In this document: one piece after another, positions 34,500-43,561 of the stretch
How the letters are laid out: every line of letters begins with the position of its first letter
Numbering within the stretch: the stretch's first letter is position 1
Assembly: GCF_000336555.1 (NCBI RefSeq)
Contig: NZ_KB375281.1
Span: forward strand, 62,001-126,000
DNA: 64,000 bases
Direction of reading: 5' to 3'
Source: Afipia clevelandensis ATCC 49720
Lineage (GTDB): Bacteria; Pseudomonadota; Alphaproteobacteria; Rhizobiales; Xanthobacteraceae
Notes under the pieces: model-generated
What the model was told of the DNA's origin: nothing
Databases searched by the model: none
Seen by the model: the letters and a program-made list of their open reading frames with translations, nothing else
Translations under genes and position numbers: made by a program

Positions 34500-37334
34500 C
34501 TACTTCAACGCGGCGTGCGCCGCTGCTGTGATCGCAGCCAGTCCTTTCGCAACATCGCCGGTGATGTGAAGGCGCAGCGCTCTGCGTCCGCGTTCGGTCA
34601 GCACGCCGAAATCGCCGCGCGCCTGCGCGGCCTCGATCACGCCGAAGCTGGTCTTCTGTCCCGGCACGTCGAGATCGCTGGCGTTATCCGCCGTGATCTG
34701 CAGGAACACGCCGGTGTTCGGCCCGCCCTTATAGGCCTGTCCGGTGGAGTGCAGGAAGCGCGGCCCGAAGCCGACACAGGTGGCGACGCTCTTGCCGTCG
34801 CGGATCGCCATGCGGAGACTGTGGATCGCTGCAATGTTGGCATCGTTGCGGTCAAGATAGGCGAGGGCCGCGACGTAATCGTTCGCTTTGATGCGGCCGA
34901 AATGCGCCTTGAGCCATGAGGCGAGATCGGTGCCGGCCCCGGCTTTACGCAAGGCGTCGGCGTTCGCCGCGTCGGTATAGATGCCAATCGGTCCATCCGT
35001 TTCAAAGGCAGTCTCGGCAGGCAATGCGCCGGACTTCTCGAACGCCGATGTCAGTTCGCGCGTCTTGATCTTCGCGGCTTCGACGTCGGGCTGGTCGAAC
35101 GGATTGATGCCCATGACCGCGCCTGCCACGGCGGTTGCGATTTCAAAGCGGAAGAATTCCTGCCCGATATGGGCGGGACTTGTCACGGTGATGCGAACGA
35201 CCGGATGCCCTGCGGCTTCCAGCGCGGCTAACGCCGCTTCACGCGCGTTGTCGCCGTCGTCCTTCAGGCGCAGGTCGATGAACACGCGATCGTTGCCGTA
35301 GATGTCCGGCTTGCCGAGTGGCTCGCCTTCCAGGGGGATCAACGCCTTGCCGTTCTTGCCGGTGGATTCGGCGATCAACTGTTCGGCCCATGCTCCGAAG
35401 CTGGCAAGGCGGGAAGAACCGGTGAGGGTGAGCTTGTCGCGGCCGTGCTTCGCCGCGGCGGCGAGCGCGAGGCCAAGCTGAACGCCGGGATTTTCCGCGG
35501 GCGGCACATCAGGACCGCAGCAGCGGACCATGATGCCCGCCAGATCCAGAAAATCCGCGATGTCGATTCCGGCCGCAGCCGCAGGCACAAGGCCGAACGG
35601 CGAGAGCACGGAGTAACGGCCACCGATGGTCGGCTCGCCGTGAAAAATCTGTGCAAAGCCGCGTGCGGTCGCGGTTTTCTCCAGCGACGAGCCGGGATCG
35701 GTCACGGCGATGAAGCGGTCCGCGGCCTTCGCGCCGGCGCGAACGAAAAAATATTCCATCAGCGCATTAGGTTCGGTCGTGCCGCCGGACTTGCTGGAGA
35801 CGATGAACAGCGTCCTGTCAAGATTGATCGACGCCTCAGTTCGCCGCACCTGTGCGGGATCGGTGGAATCCACGATGCGCAGCCTTGGAAAGCCGTCGAT
35901 CTGCCCAAAAGTTTCCGCCAGCACTTCCGGCCCGAGGCTCGAACCACCCATGCCGAGCACGACAACGTCGGTGAAGTGCTTGCTTTTTACCCAGCCGGCG
36001 AAGGCGACGTAGCGCTCGACCTCGTTCTGCTCGCGTGCGACGGCATCGAGCCAACCAAGCCATTTGTTCTCATCCGTGCCGGTCCAGACCGAGGCATTCC
36101 GCGCCCACAGTGCGCGGATGGTGCCGTTGGCGCGCCACTTTTCGGAGAGAGCCTTCGCGTCCTTCTCGATCGCGGGCGGAAGTTTGATGCTCTGTGCATC
36201 AATGCGTGAACCGAGAATGGCGGCGCGCTTTTGAGCAACCGCGCCCAGCAGCTTGTCGAAGGCTTCGGCAAACAGCTTGACGCCATCTTCCACCAGCGCG
36301 TCGGTGATGGCGTCGAGCGAAATTCCGCTCTTTGAGAGGTCCGCAAGAACACGCTCGGCGTCAGCAATGTTTTGCTCAAGGCTGTCGCGCGGCTTGCCAT
36401 GGTCGCGGAAAGCATCGAGCGTTGCGGGAGGAACGGTATTGACCGTGTCGCGGCCGATCAATTCCTCGACATAGAGAACGTCGCTGTAAGCCTTGTTCTT
36501 GGTGCCGGTGGACGCCCACAGCAGCCGCTGAACCTGCGCACCTTTCGCGGCGAGTTTCTTCCAGCGTTCGCTGCCGATCACCTTCAGATAGTGCTGATAG
36601 GCCAGCTTGGCGTTAGCGATAGCGACCTTGCCCTTGAGAGTTTCGAGCCGGGCTTTCTCGTCCCCACCTGCTGTTGCGATCTTGCCGTCGAGCTGCGTAT
36701 CGACCGATGTGTCGATGCGGCTGACGAAGAAGCTCGCCACGCTGGCGATCCGCTTGGGATCGCCCCCCTTAGCGACAAAATCCTCCAGCCCGGCGATGTA
36801 GGCTTCGAGAACCTCGGCATACATCTTCTGCGAGAACAGCAGGGTGACGTTGATGCTGATGCCTTGCGCGATTAGGGCGCGGATGGCGGGGATACCCTCG
36901 GCGGTGCCGGGCACCTTCACCATCAGGTTGTCGCGGGCGACGCTGGTCCAAAGCCGCTGCGCCTCGGCAATCGTGCCGTCGGTGTCGCGCGCGAGATACG
37001 GCGAGACTTCGAGACTGACATAGCCGTCCGCGCCTTTCAGCTCGTCGTAGACCGAATGCAGCGCATCCGCTGCCCGCTGGATGTCTTCTACGGCGAGCGT
37101 TTCATAGAGATCGCTGGCCGAACGGTCGTGCTCGCTCAGGAGCGCGGAAACCGCCTCGTCATATTCGTTGCTGCCGCCAATTGCCTTTTCAAAGATCGAG
37201 GGATTGGACGTGACTCCGCGCACACCGTCGCTGTCCACCAGCGCCTTGAGGTCGCCATTGGCGATAAATCCGCGTGCGAGGAAATCGAGCCAGATGGCCT
37301 GGCCGTGGGTCGTCAGAGCTTTAACTGGGTTCAT
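34500..37334 (-). CDS. tal-pgi: bifunctional transaldolase / glucose-6-phosphate isomerase
   Basis: A 944-residue fusion. Residues 1 to about 365 are a transaldolase of the long TAL subfamily (GVTSNPSIFEKAIGGSNEYD, the Schiff-base Lys in NLMVKVPGT). Residues from about 385 to the end are glucose-6-phosphate isomerase (VVLGMGGSSLGPEVL, VSSKSGGTTEPN, and the C-terminal HSTGQAYKGGP). The fusion joins a non-oxidative pentose-phosphate step with a glycolytic isomerisation on one chain. Such fusions are known in Bradyrhizobium and related genera. It stands alone. The 346 bases between it and the next rightward gene hold no gene I can support. Confidence 0.96.
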   Translation of the reverse strand: MNPVKALTTHGQAIWLDFLARGFIANGDLKALVDSDGVRGVTSNPSIFEKAIGGSNEYDEAVSALLSEHDRSASDLYETLAVEDIQRAADALHSVYDELKGADGYVSLEVSPYLARDTDGTIAEAQRLWTSVARDNLMVKVPGTAEGIPAIRALIAQGISINVTLLFSQKMYAEVLEAYIAGLEDFVAKGGDPKRIASVASFFVSRIDTSVDTQLDGKIATAGGDEKARLETLKGKVAIANAKLAYQHYLKVIGSERWKKLAAKGAQVQRLLWASTGTKNKAYSDVLYVEELIGRDTVNTVPPATLDAFRDHGKPRDSLEQNIADAERVLADLSKSGISLDAITDALVEDGVKLFAEAFDKLLGAVAQKRAAILGSRIDAQSIKLPPAIEKDAKALSEKWRANGTIRALWARNASVWTGTDENKWLGWLDAVAREQNEVERYVAFAGWVKSKHFTDVVVLGMGGSSLGPEVLAETFGQIDGFPRLRIVDSTDPAQVRRTEASINLDRTLFIVSSKSGGTTEPNALMEYFFVRAGAKAADRFIAVTDPGSSLEKTATARGFAQIFHGEPTIGGRYSVLSPFGLVPAAAAGIDIADFLDLAGIMVRCCGPDVPPAENPGVQLGLALAAAAKHGRDKLTLTGSSRLASFGAWAEQLIAESTGKNGKALIPLEGEPLGKPDIYGNDRVFIDLRLKDDGDNAREAALAALEAAGHPVVRITVTSPAHIGQEFFRFEIATAVAGAVMGINPFDQPDVEAAKIKTRELTSAFEKSGALPAETAFETDGPIGIYTDAANADALRKAGAGTDLASWLKAHFGRIKANDYVAALAYLDRNDANIAAIHSLRMAIRDGKSVATCVGFGPRFLHSTGQAYKGGPNTGVFLQITADNASDLDVPGQKTSFGVIEAAQARGDFGVLTERGRRALRLHITGDVAKGLAAITAAAHAALK

Positions 37335-37680
37335 GCCGTCTCTTGCGGGATTGCGGTGGGGAGGCTGTTGTCGGCTGCAAGCCGTGTGATTGTCAAAGGG
37401 CCTGTCGTTGTCAAAGACTCTGCCAGGCCGATGGTTTCAGGGGGCCAGAATAGACCGTCTGTGCGGCAGCATTATAGAGAGTGCCGCCGCGGGTCGGATT
37501 TTCTCCCGGGCGAGGGGAGAAGAATATCCGCCTGCTGTATCCGGAAATAGAAGGACTCTCTCCTTTTTCAGCCCTGAGGGCAAGAATATCGTTAGTTTTC
37601 GAGCGATCTGGACCCATTTCCGGCGGACGAATAGATATTTGTTCTCCAAACGTCGTGGATTGTGGTCAAGGAAGCACGTC

Positions 37681-38730
37681 ATGCCAGGTATCCCGGTCTC
37701 TGCTGGTTTTGCGATTGGTCTCGCCTTTGGCGTCGTCGGCCTTCTCAGCGGCTTCTGCCTGATGAGCAGCCTGCGCGACTGGTGGACCGTCAATGACGGC
37801 CGCAAGATCCGCAGCTATGCCGTTGCGCTGGCGGTTGCGATCCTCGGCACGCAGTTCGTCGCGGGCGCCGGCCTCGTCGATGTTGCAAAGTCGCTTTACC
37901 TGCAGCCGTCGTTTTCCGCCCCGCTGATTTTCGCAGGTGGTCTGCTGTTCGGCTTCGGCATGGTTCTTTCCAATGGATGTGCCTCGCGCGCACTGGTCCT
38001 GCTCGGCAAGGGCAATCTTCGCTCGCTGGTCGTCATCGCCATCATCGGCGTCACCGCGCAGATGACGCTGAAGGGCCTGATCGCGCCCGCGCGCCTCGCC
38101 TTCCTGCAGGCCACACAGATCACGCCGACGGCAGTATCCGCGCCCGCGCTGCTCGCCACCATGGGCATTGACGAATCCGTCGCCCGCATCGCTGTGACGC
38201 TGATCGCGAGCGGCGCGCTGCTGATCTTCGCGTTCTCGGACGGTCAGTTCCGCCGCGCCTACGGCCAGATCGCGGCCGGTCTTGCGATGGGTCTGCTGGT
38301 GACTGCCGGCTGGCTCGCGACCGGCTGGCTCGGCGCCGACGATTTCAACCCGATCCCGGTGACGTCGCTGACGTTCGTCTCGCCGATTGCCGACACGCTG
38401 CAATACACCATGCTGTCGACCGGCCTGACCCTGAGCTTCGGCATCGCGCTGGTGGCTGGCGTTCTCAGCGGCAGCCTTGTGACGGCGATTGTCTCCGGAC
38501 GCTTCAAGCTCGAGGGCTACACCTCGCCGAACCACATGCTGCGCTCGATCTCCGGCGCGGCGCTGATGGGCATCGGCGGTGCGATGGCTTATGGCTGCTC
38601 GATCGGACAGGGGCTGACCGGTCTGTCGACCCTCGGCATGCCGTCCTTTATCGCGGTCGCCGGCATTCTGTCCGGTGCGGCGCTCGGCATCCGCGGCGCG
38701 GCTGTCGTTCCGGCGCTCGCAACCCGCTAA
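37681..38730 (+). CDS. YeeE/YedE (TsuA-like) sulfur-transport family membrane protein, copy 1
   Basis: A 349-residue integral membrane protein with about nine hydrophobic segments. Cys-bearing motifs are LLSGFCLMSSLRDWW, SNGCASRALVLLGKGNLRSLVV and AYGCSIGQGLTGLSTL, the pattern of YeeE/YedE proteins, of which TsuA imports thiosulfate using these cysteines. I start at ATG 37681; in-frame sequence further upstream is not family-like. It is followed by a DsrE-like gene, and the whole region is about sulfur use, so uptake of thiosulfate or another reduced sulfur species is likely. Confidence 0.88.
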   Translation: MPGIPVSAGFAIGLAFGVVGLLSGFCLMSSLRDWWTVNDGRKIRSYAVALAVAILGTQFVAGAGLVDVAKSLYLQPSFSAPLIFAGGLLFGFGMVLSNGCASRALVLLGKGNLRSLVVIAIIGVTAQMTLKGLIAPARLAFLQATQITPTAVSAPALLATMGIDESVARIAVTLIASGALLIFAFSDGQFRRAYGQIAAGLAMGLLVTAGWLATGWLGADDFNPIPVTSLTFVSPIADTLQYTMLSTGLTLSFGIALVAGVLSGSLVTAIVSGRFKLEGYTSPNHMLRSISGAALMGIGGAMAYGCSIGQGLTGLSTLGMPSFIAVAGILSGAALGIRGAAVVPALATR

Positions 38731-38814
38731 TCCCGGAACATTTCCGGCAAATCGCTTGTTCTCCCCGCGACGCTCCGGCATCCTCCGGCGCGTTGTCGCA
38801 AGAGGCAAGCTGTT

Positions 38815-39279
38815 ATGAATCGCCGTCATTTTCTTTCCGCCGCTGCTGGCTTCGCGCTGATTGGCGCGGTGCCGCCTCTTGCGCAGGCGCAGACCAAACC
38901 TAAAGCGCCCGAGGACAAGCCGTTCGCGGAACACTTCATCGCGCTGCAGATCTCCGATTCCGATCAGAAGAAGCAGCGGCTGGTGTTGAGTGTGGCCAGC
39001 AACCTTCAAAAGGCCTACGGGCAGGACAAGATTGCCATCGAGGTTGTCGCGTTCGGCCCCGGCATTGATCTTCTTCGCGCGGAAAGCGAGAACCGCTCGC
39101 TGGTCGACAGCCTCGTTACGCAGGGCGTTCGCTTCGATGTCTGTGGCAACACGCTCGACACCATCGAACGCGAGACCGGACAGCGGCCGAAGACCAATCC
39201 GCATGCGATTGAAGTTCAGGTCGGCGTCGGGCAACTGCTGACCCTGAGCGAGAGCGGCTACACCGTTATCCGCCCCTGA
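38815..39279 (+). CDS. exported DsrE-family protein
   Basis: A 154-residue protein with a twin-arginine-like signal (MNRRHFLSAAAGFALIGAVPPLAQAQ). The mature domain has the DsrE-type fold pattern: IALQISDSDQKKQRLVLSVASNLQ, VEVVAFGPGIDLL and GVRFDVCGNTLD with a single conserved Cys. DsrE-like proteins carry sulfur on a Cys as persulfide. Between two sulfur-transport permeases, it may hand sulfur over in the periplasm. It is convergent with the second YeeE/YedE gene. Confidence 0.85.
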   Translation: MNRRHFLSAAAGFALIGAVPPLAQAQTKPKAPEDKPFAEHFIALQISDSDQKKQRLVLSVASNLQKAYGQDKIAIEVVAFGPGIDLLRAESENRSLVDSLVTQGVRFDVCGNTLDTIERETGQRPKTNPHAIEVQVGVGQLLTLSESGYTVIRP

Positions 39280-39282
39280 TCC

Positions 39283-40392
39283 TCACTCCGCCGGATCGCT
39301 TTTCCCGAGCAGGCTGGCCCATCGGCGCTGAAGCAAATCGCGCGGCGAACCATCGACCAGGATGGCGATGCCGAGCCGTGCGCCAATGACCATGGCGCCG
39401 ATCGCAAGCGGCGCGGAGAGCGCAAGCGCGGACCCGGCCGTCAATCCCTGACCGATGGTGCAGCCGCCGGCAAGAATCCCCCCGATGCCCATCAGCACGC
39501 CTCCGGCGAGATAACGCCGCATCTCGTGATCGTCGTCGAACGCTTCCCAGCGCAGTTCTGCCGAGCGCCAGGCCGCCAGCCACGATCCGGCAACGACACC
39601 GAACACGCTGCCGACGCCGAAATCGGCGAAATTCGTGATGTTCTGCAGGCCGGCGTAAAGCGCTTTGCCGACGGTGGAGACGAAGGTCAGACTTTGCGGC
39701 TTTGCCGGGCCCGCGAATTCATCCACGATGTTTGTCGTCACGATCCACCCGGCCACGATCAGGACGCCGAGCACGATTCCCGAGGACACAAGTCGCGGCG
39801 CGCGGCGCAGCCGCCGATCGCGCAGCGCGAGCCAGCACAGGGCGGTTCCCGCAATCACCGCAATGATGGTGCGGGTATCGAGACCGAGAAACTGTGAGGA
39901 CAGCGATGCGATGTCCGCCTGCGCGCCGCCCGGCATCGGCACGGACAGGGATTCAAGAACCTCGATCCTGAAGGTTGCGAAAACCCCGCGCAGGGTCGCA
40001 TAGGCCGCGCCGCCGAGAACCAGAATGACAACGAGGCTGCGCAGATCGCCGGTGCCGAGCCGCACCAGCGAACCGAATCCGCAGGTCCCGACCAGCGCCA
40101 TGCCGACGCCAAACATCACGCCGCCGATCAGGACCGAGACCAGCGGCAAGGCTGTCGGTGTGTAGGTCACGAGTGACGGATCGAGCAGACCGCCGACAAT
40201 CAGCGCTTGCGTGCCGAGAATGGCAATGCCGAGCGCAAGTCCGAACACGCGCAGTCTGCGGCTGTCGCCGCCCATCAGCGCGTCTTCAATCGCACCGAAG
40301 GTGCATAGCCGCGCATGGCGCACGGCAAAGCCCGCGATGACGCCGATGGCGAAACCGCCGAGTGCTTGCATCCAGGCAGACATGTTCTGCAT
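39283..40392 (-). CDS. YeeE/YedE (TsuA-like) sulfur-transport family membrane protein, copy 2
   Basis: A 369-residue membrane protein, a distant paralogue of the one at 37681. Matching Cys motifs are RHARLCTFGAIEDALMGGD, GTCGFGSLVRLGTGDLRSLVV and GGCTIGQGLTAGSAL. It begins as first or second gene of a leftward set behind the ArsR regulator. Having two versions near one Sox cluster suggests two substrates or two halves of one import system. Confidence 0.88.
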   Translation of the reverse strand: MQNMSAWMQALGGFAIGVIAGFAVRHARLCTFGAIEDALMGGDSRRLRVFGLALGIAILGTQALIVGGLLDPSLVTYTPTALPLVSVLIGGVMFGVGMALVGTCGFGSLVRLGTGDLRSLVVILVLGGAAYATLRGVFATFRIEVLESLSVPMPGGAQADIASLSSQFLGLDTRTIIAVIAGTALCWLALRDRRLRRAPRLVSSGIVLGVLIVAGWIVTTNIVDEFAGPAKPQSLTFVSTVGKALYAGLQNITNFADFGVGSVFGVVAGSWLAAWRSAELRWEAFDDDHEMRRYLAGGVLMGIGGILAGGCTIGQGLTAGSALALSAPLAIGAMVIGARLGIAILVDGSPRDLLQRRWASLLGKSDPAE

Positions 40393-40463
40393 GGCGTTCT
40401 CCCGGACCGGTGCGGCGTGAAGCCTTGCGGGCTGCGTCGCATCCGCCTGCCGTGATGGCAGGT

Positions 40464-40838
40464 TTATTTCTTGTCTGCCGCCTCGGGCGCGCAGAAAATA
40501 TCGTAGACCACCGAGATCACCCGGCGGACATCCTCGTTGGCGAGGCTGTAGTAGATGGTCTTGCCGTCGCGGCGCGTATCGACCATGCCGTCGTAGCGCA
40601 GGCGCGCGAGTTGTTGCGACACCGCCGACTGGCGCAGCGAAAGAATGTTCTCAAGCTCGGTGACCGAACGCTCGCGCTCAGCGAGCAGGCAAAGCAGCAG
40701 CAGGCGATTTTCGTGCGATAGCGCCTTGAGGAAGTTGCTGGCCTTGCGCGCCTTGCGCATCAACTGGTCGAGTTCGGGCGAATACTCCGCGCCGTCGCGA
40801 AGCTCGGTTTCCAGTTCGGATGAAAGGATTGATGTCAT
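40464..40838 (-). CDS. soxR: ArsR/SmtB-family regulator (SoxR/BigR-like)
   Basis: A 124-residue winged-helix protein with the ArsR core KASNFLKALSHENRLLLLCLLAERERSVTELENILSLRQSAVSQQLARLRYDGMVDTRRDGKTIYYSLA. A Cys in LLLLCLLAE and one in YDIFCAPEA are at places where sulfur-sensing SoxR and BigR proteins have their redox cysteines. In Sox systems SoxR represses until sulfur species form a disulfide or polysulfide link. It lies with soxS, upstream of the YeeE/YedE gene, on the leftward strand. Confidence 0.85.
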   Translation of the reverse strand: MTSILSSELETELRDGAEYSPELDQLMRKARKASNFLKALSHENRLLLLCLLAERERSVTELENILSLRQSAVSQQLARLRYDGMVDTRRDGKTIYYSLANEDVRRVISVVYDIFCAPEAADKK

Positions 40839-40864
40839 GGCTCTATCGTTTCATTCAACTGAGG

Positions 40865-41248
40865 TCAGATTCGGCTGGGCGAGGGCTGCAGCTTGGCGGC
40901 GAGCGCGTCGAGCAATCCCCAGAAGGCGTTGTCGTTGCTGTAGCCGGTGATGCGTCCGATCTCGCGGCCGTTGTCGGCGACCACGAAGGTCGGTGTGAAC
41001 CGGATCGGCGAGGCGAGCGTGATGCCGCTCATCGCCTGATTCCGGATGTCCACGCGGCGGAGCGGAAGCGCCTTGGCCTCATCGGTCCGCTCGTACAGCG
41101 AACCGACATCGCGCTCCCAGCGCTGGCAATAGACGCAGCCGGCCTGCTCGAACATGACGAGTTCGGCGGCCTGCGCCATGCCGCACCACAGCACGCTTGC
41201 GGAAAATGCAGCGGCCGCGACGGATTTTGCGAGCGTTTGTCCCAGCAT
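40865..41248 (-). CDS. soxS: SoxS-like periplasmic thioredoxin
   Basis: A 127-residue exported thioredoxin relative. A hydrophobic signal (LAKSVAAAAFSASVLWCGMAQA) precedes the thiol site AGCVYCQRWERDV and the cis-Pro region RFTPTFVVADNG. SoxS keeps the SoxY swinging-arm cysteine reduced. Possible starts are ATG 41248 and ATG 41257. I use 41248, as it leaves the inverted repeat at 41251-41278 just upstream. Confidence 0.83.
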   Translation of the reverse strand: MLGQTLAKSVAAAAFSASVLWCGMAQAAELVMFEQAGCVYCQRWERDVGSLYERTDEAKALPLRRVDIRNQAMSGITLASPIRFTPTFVVADNGREIGRITGYSNDNAFWGLLDALAAKLQPSPSRI

Positions 41249-41250
41249 AT

Positions 41251-41278
41251 GATACATATACACGAATTCGCATGTATC
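41251..41278. promoter_or_regulatory. inverted repeat between soxS and soxV, probable SoxR operator
   Basis: Arms GATACAT (41251-41257) and ATGTATC (41272-41278) are exact, separated by 14 bases that include GAATTC. The element is in the 50-base gap between the divergent soxS and soxV starts, where an ArsR-type repressor would block both. Confidence 0.6.
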
Positions 41279-41297
41279 TGCCAGAGCCGGGAATTCC

Positions 41298-42038
41298 GTG
41301 GTTTCTTCCATTTCAATCGCCGGGGCGCTGGGGGCGGGGGTGCTGTCGTTCCTGTCTCCCTGCGTTTTGCCGCTGGTGCCGCCCTACCTCTGTTTTCTGG
41401 CGGGCATCAGCCTCGATGACCTGACGCATGAGGACAAGCGCGGCTGGCGGCCGGACTGGCGCGTGGTCGCGCTGTCCTTCGCCTTCGTGCTCGGCTTCGC
41501 CACGGTGTTCGTCGCGCTCGGGGCATCGGCCTCGGCGCTCGGCAAAACCGTCACCGCCTATTTCGACATGCTCGCGATCATCGCCGGCGTCATCATCATC
41601 ATTCTCGGCCTGCACTTCCTTGGCATATTCCGGATCGGCCTGCTGTTTCGCGAAGCGCGGTTTCAGACCGTCTCGAAGCCCGCGGGATTTCTGGGCGCCT
41701 ACATCGTCGGGCTCGCCTTCGCGTTCGGCTGGACGCCCTGCGTCGGGCCGGTGCTGGCGGCGATTCTGATGGTTGCGGGCATCGAGGGATCGGCCGGCCG
41801 CGGCGCGCTCTTGCTCGGCGCTTATGCGCTCGGGATCGGCATTCCCTTCATGCTCGCGTCGCTGTTCTCCGGTCCTTTCATGCGGCTGATGGCAAGGCTG
41901 CGTGGGCACATGGGCACTATCGAAAAGGTGATCGGCGGCGCTCTTGTGCTGACCGGCGTGCTGTTTTTGACTGGCGGCATGCCGCGCATCGCGGGCTGGC
42001 TGCTGGAAACATTTCCCGTCTTCAGTTCATTCGGCTGA
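41298..42038 (+). CDS. soxV: SoxV/CcdA-type thiol-transporting membrane protein
   Basis: A 246-residue membrane protein with six hydrophobic segments. The two cysteines needed for transmembrane electron transfer are in FLSPCVLPLVPPYL and FGWTPCVGPVLA, exact CcdA landmarks. It moves reducing power from cytoplasmic thioredoxin to periplasmic SoxW or SoxS. It starts with GTG 41298. SoxW follows 20 bases later. Confidence 0.9.
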   Translation: MVSSISIAGALGAGVLSFLSPCVLPLVPPYLCFLAGISLDDLTHEDKRGWRPDWRVVALSFAFVLGFATVFVALGASASALGKTVTAYFDMLAIIAGVIIIILGLHFLGIFRIGLLFREARFQTVSKPAGFLGAYIVGLAFAFGWTPCVGPVLAAILMVAGIEGSAGRGALLLGAYALGIGIPFMLASLFSGPFMRLMARLRGHMGTIEKVIGGALVLTGVLFLTGGMPRIAGWLLETFPVFSSFG

Positions 42039-42058
42039 CGCGACAGAGGGAGGCTCAC

Positions 42059-42646
42059 TTGCCCAATAACAAGAACCATCTGACCCGGCGGCATGCCATC
42101 GCTGCGCTCGGCGCGGGCGCGCTGGCGTTGCGCAGCGCCCCGTCTTTCGCAAAGGCGACGCTCGGCGACGACGGCATCTATCACATGGACTGGTATCTTG
42201 AGAGTTTCCTCGATGTTTCCGAGGACCTCGCCGGCGCGACCGCCAAGGGCAAGCGCTTTGCCATCATGTGGGGCCTGAAGGGCTGCCCGGCCTGCAAGCG
42301 GATGCACGAGGTGCATATGATGGACCCGAAGATCGAGGGATACGTCCGCGACAATTTCGAGATCCTGCATCTCAATCACATCGGCGCGCGCGAGGTCACC
42401 GACTTCGATGGCCGCAAGCGCAGCGAGAAGGCCTTCGGCGAGGCCTATGGCATCCGCTTCACGCCGACGATCCAGTTTTTTCCCGAGAAGACCGACGGTC
42501 TTGCGGCGTTGAAGGGCCAGGCGCGGGAAGTGGCGCGCATGCCGGGGCTGCTGGAGCCGACAGAATTTCTCGCCATGTTCCGCTACGTGCGCGAGAAGGG
42601 TTATGACTCCGCGCCGTTCCCGGAATGGCTCAAGCGCCAGGCGTGA
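42059..42646 (+). CDS. soxW: SoxW-like periplasmic thioredoxin
   Basis: A 195-residue thioredoxin-fold protein with a twin-arginine-like leader (LTRRHAIAALGAGALAL) and thiol site WGLKGCPACKRMH; the cis-Pro is in RFTPTIQFF. The start is TTG 42059, with GAGGGAGG 6 bases upstream. It receives electrons from SoxV and is thought to reduce sulfur-bound SoxY. It ends the short soxVW operon. Confidence 0.88.
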   Translation: MPNNKNHLTRRHAIAALGAGALALRSAPSFAKATLGDDGIYHMDWYLESFLDVSEDLAGATAKGKRFAIMWGLKGCPACKRMHEVHMMDPKIEGYVRDNFEILHLNHIGAREVTDFDGRKRSEKAFGEAYGIRFTPTIQFFPEKTDGLAALKGQAREVARMPGLLEPTEFLAMFRYVREKGYDSAPFPEWLKRQA

Positions 42647-42701
42647 GTGATTTTTTATCCCGTCGCGCAAGAAGAAGAGCCTGTATCGAACTCTCTCTCC
42701 G

Positions 42702-42825
42702 GTCGTCCCCGCGAAAGCGCTACCCATACTCCCTGAGCGGTCGATTTAAGGGAGCTGCTGGAGCAGCTTTCTCGCTCTCACCACGATGTTCGGTGGTTAT
42801 GGGTCTCCGCTTTCGCGGGGACGAC
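42702..42825. repeat. intergenic palindromic repeat, type A, copy 1
   Basis: The ends GTCGTCCCCGCGAAAGCG (42702-42719) and CGCTTTCGCGGGGACGAC (42808-42825) are perfect reverse complements. The interior includes a small hairpin around AGCTGCTGGAGCAGCT. A second copy is at 43562-43686 with a closely matching interior. Confidence 0.8.
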
Positions 42826-42860
42826 GTCGGATGCGTTGCACGAGTGCGCTCGACGAACAG

Positions 42861-42952
42861 GTCGTCATGGCCGGGCTTGTCCCGGCCATCCACGTCTTCC
42901 TTTCGGACTTTTGGCAAAGGCGTGGATCACCGGGGCAAGCCCGGTGATGACG
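42861..42952. repeat. intergenic palindromic repeat, type B, copy 1
   Basis: Contains GTCATGGCCGGGC and, at the other end, GCCCGGTGATGACG, arranged as an inverted repeat with CCACGTCTT and GCGTGGATC inside. A related copy is at 53531-53619. Confidence 0.7.
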
Positions 42953-43009
42953 ATCATTGGTGTTGCACCTGCCTATGCTTCACCGGCTTCCGATTCATTT
43001 TTCAAACAG

Positions 43010-43400
43010 CCACGTGTGATTGCTCTCGCGCATGGCGCGAGGTGAGCTTTGGTCGTGTCCCTCATATGAGGGGCGTGGCGCGCCGAAAGGCGCAAAGGTG
43101 GTGTTTCGCTTCCTTGGCGAAGGAAGCGCATCGCCTCACGGCGCGCCATCAGCGGCGATTTTGGGCGAGGGGAGCGCTCTTCCGGGACAGGACGGACGCT
43201 TTCACGCCCCGATCCGGCGGCTTTCGCCGCGTTCGTGCCTGTCCGCGTCCAGCCATTGAAGGCAGAGCCACGTAGTTGGCCCGGGCGCTGACCCCAGCCT
43301 CCCGGACGTGTGGCTGCGAACCACATCGCGCAGGCGCCGCATCCTGCTCCGCTTCAAAGCGCCCTCGAGAAGCGCCCCTCGTGAACAGGACGATGAAGAA
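43010..43400. repeat. non-coding block, probable multi-copy intergenic element
   Basis: This stretch of about 390 bases carries no ORF with convincing protein features on either strand. Segments such as CTCACGGCGCGCCATCAGC and GTAGTTGGCCCGGGC look to me like a sequence repeated across Bradyrhizobiaceae genomes, where it is often annotated as small hypothetical proteins. That is recollection, not proof. It is flanked by palindromic repeats of three types. Confidence 0.5.
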
Positions 43401-43433
43401 TATATTCCTAGATCACAAAATGTCAAGATGCTT

Positions 43434-43524
43434 CGTCATTGCGAGGAGGCGAAGCCGACGAAGCAATCCATTTTTCTTTGCCGGCAGAGGGCAGATGGAT
43501 TGCTTCGCTGCGCTCGCAATGACG
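43434..43524. repeat. intergenic palindromic repeat, type C, copy 1
   Basis: CGTCATTGCGAG (43434-43445) pairs with CTCGCAATGACG (43513-43524), and GAAGCAATCCA pairs with TGGATTGCTTC inside. A second copy is at 62825-62901. Confidence 0.8.
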
Positions 43525-43561
43525 CACGTGAGCGTTTAGGTCTCCCGCGCAATTTCTCCGA

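Noticed and set aside
37666-39234. A 522-residue minus-strand frame opposite the first YeeE/YedE and DsrE genes
   Set aside because: It is extremely rich in Arg, Asp, Gln and His with no fold signals, while both plus-strand genes have clear families.
42973-43326. A 117-residue minus-strand frame in the repeat block
   Set aside because: The sequence looks like a translated intergenic repeat (GWGQRPGQLRGSAFNGW), with no start signal. I treat it as non-coding.
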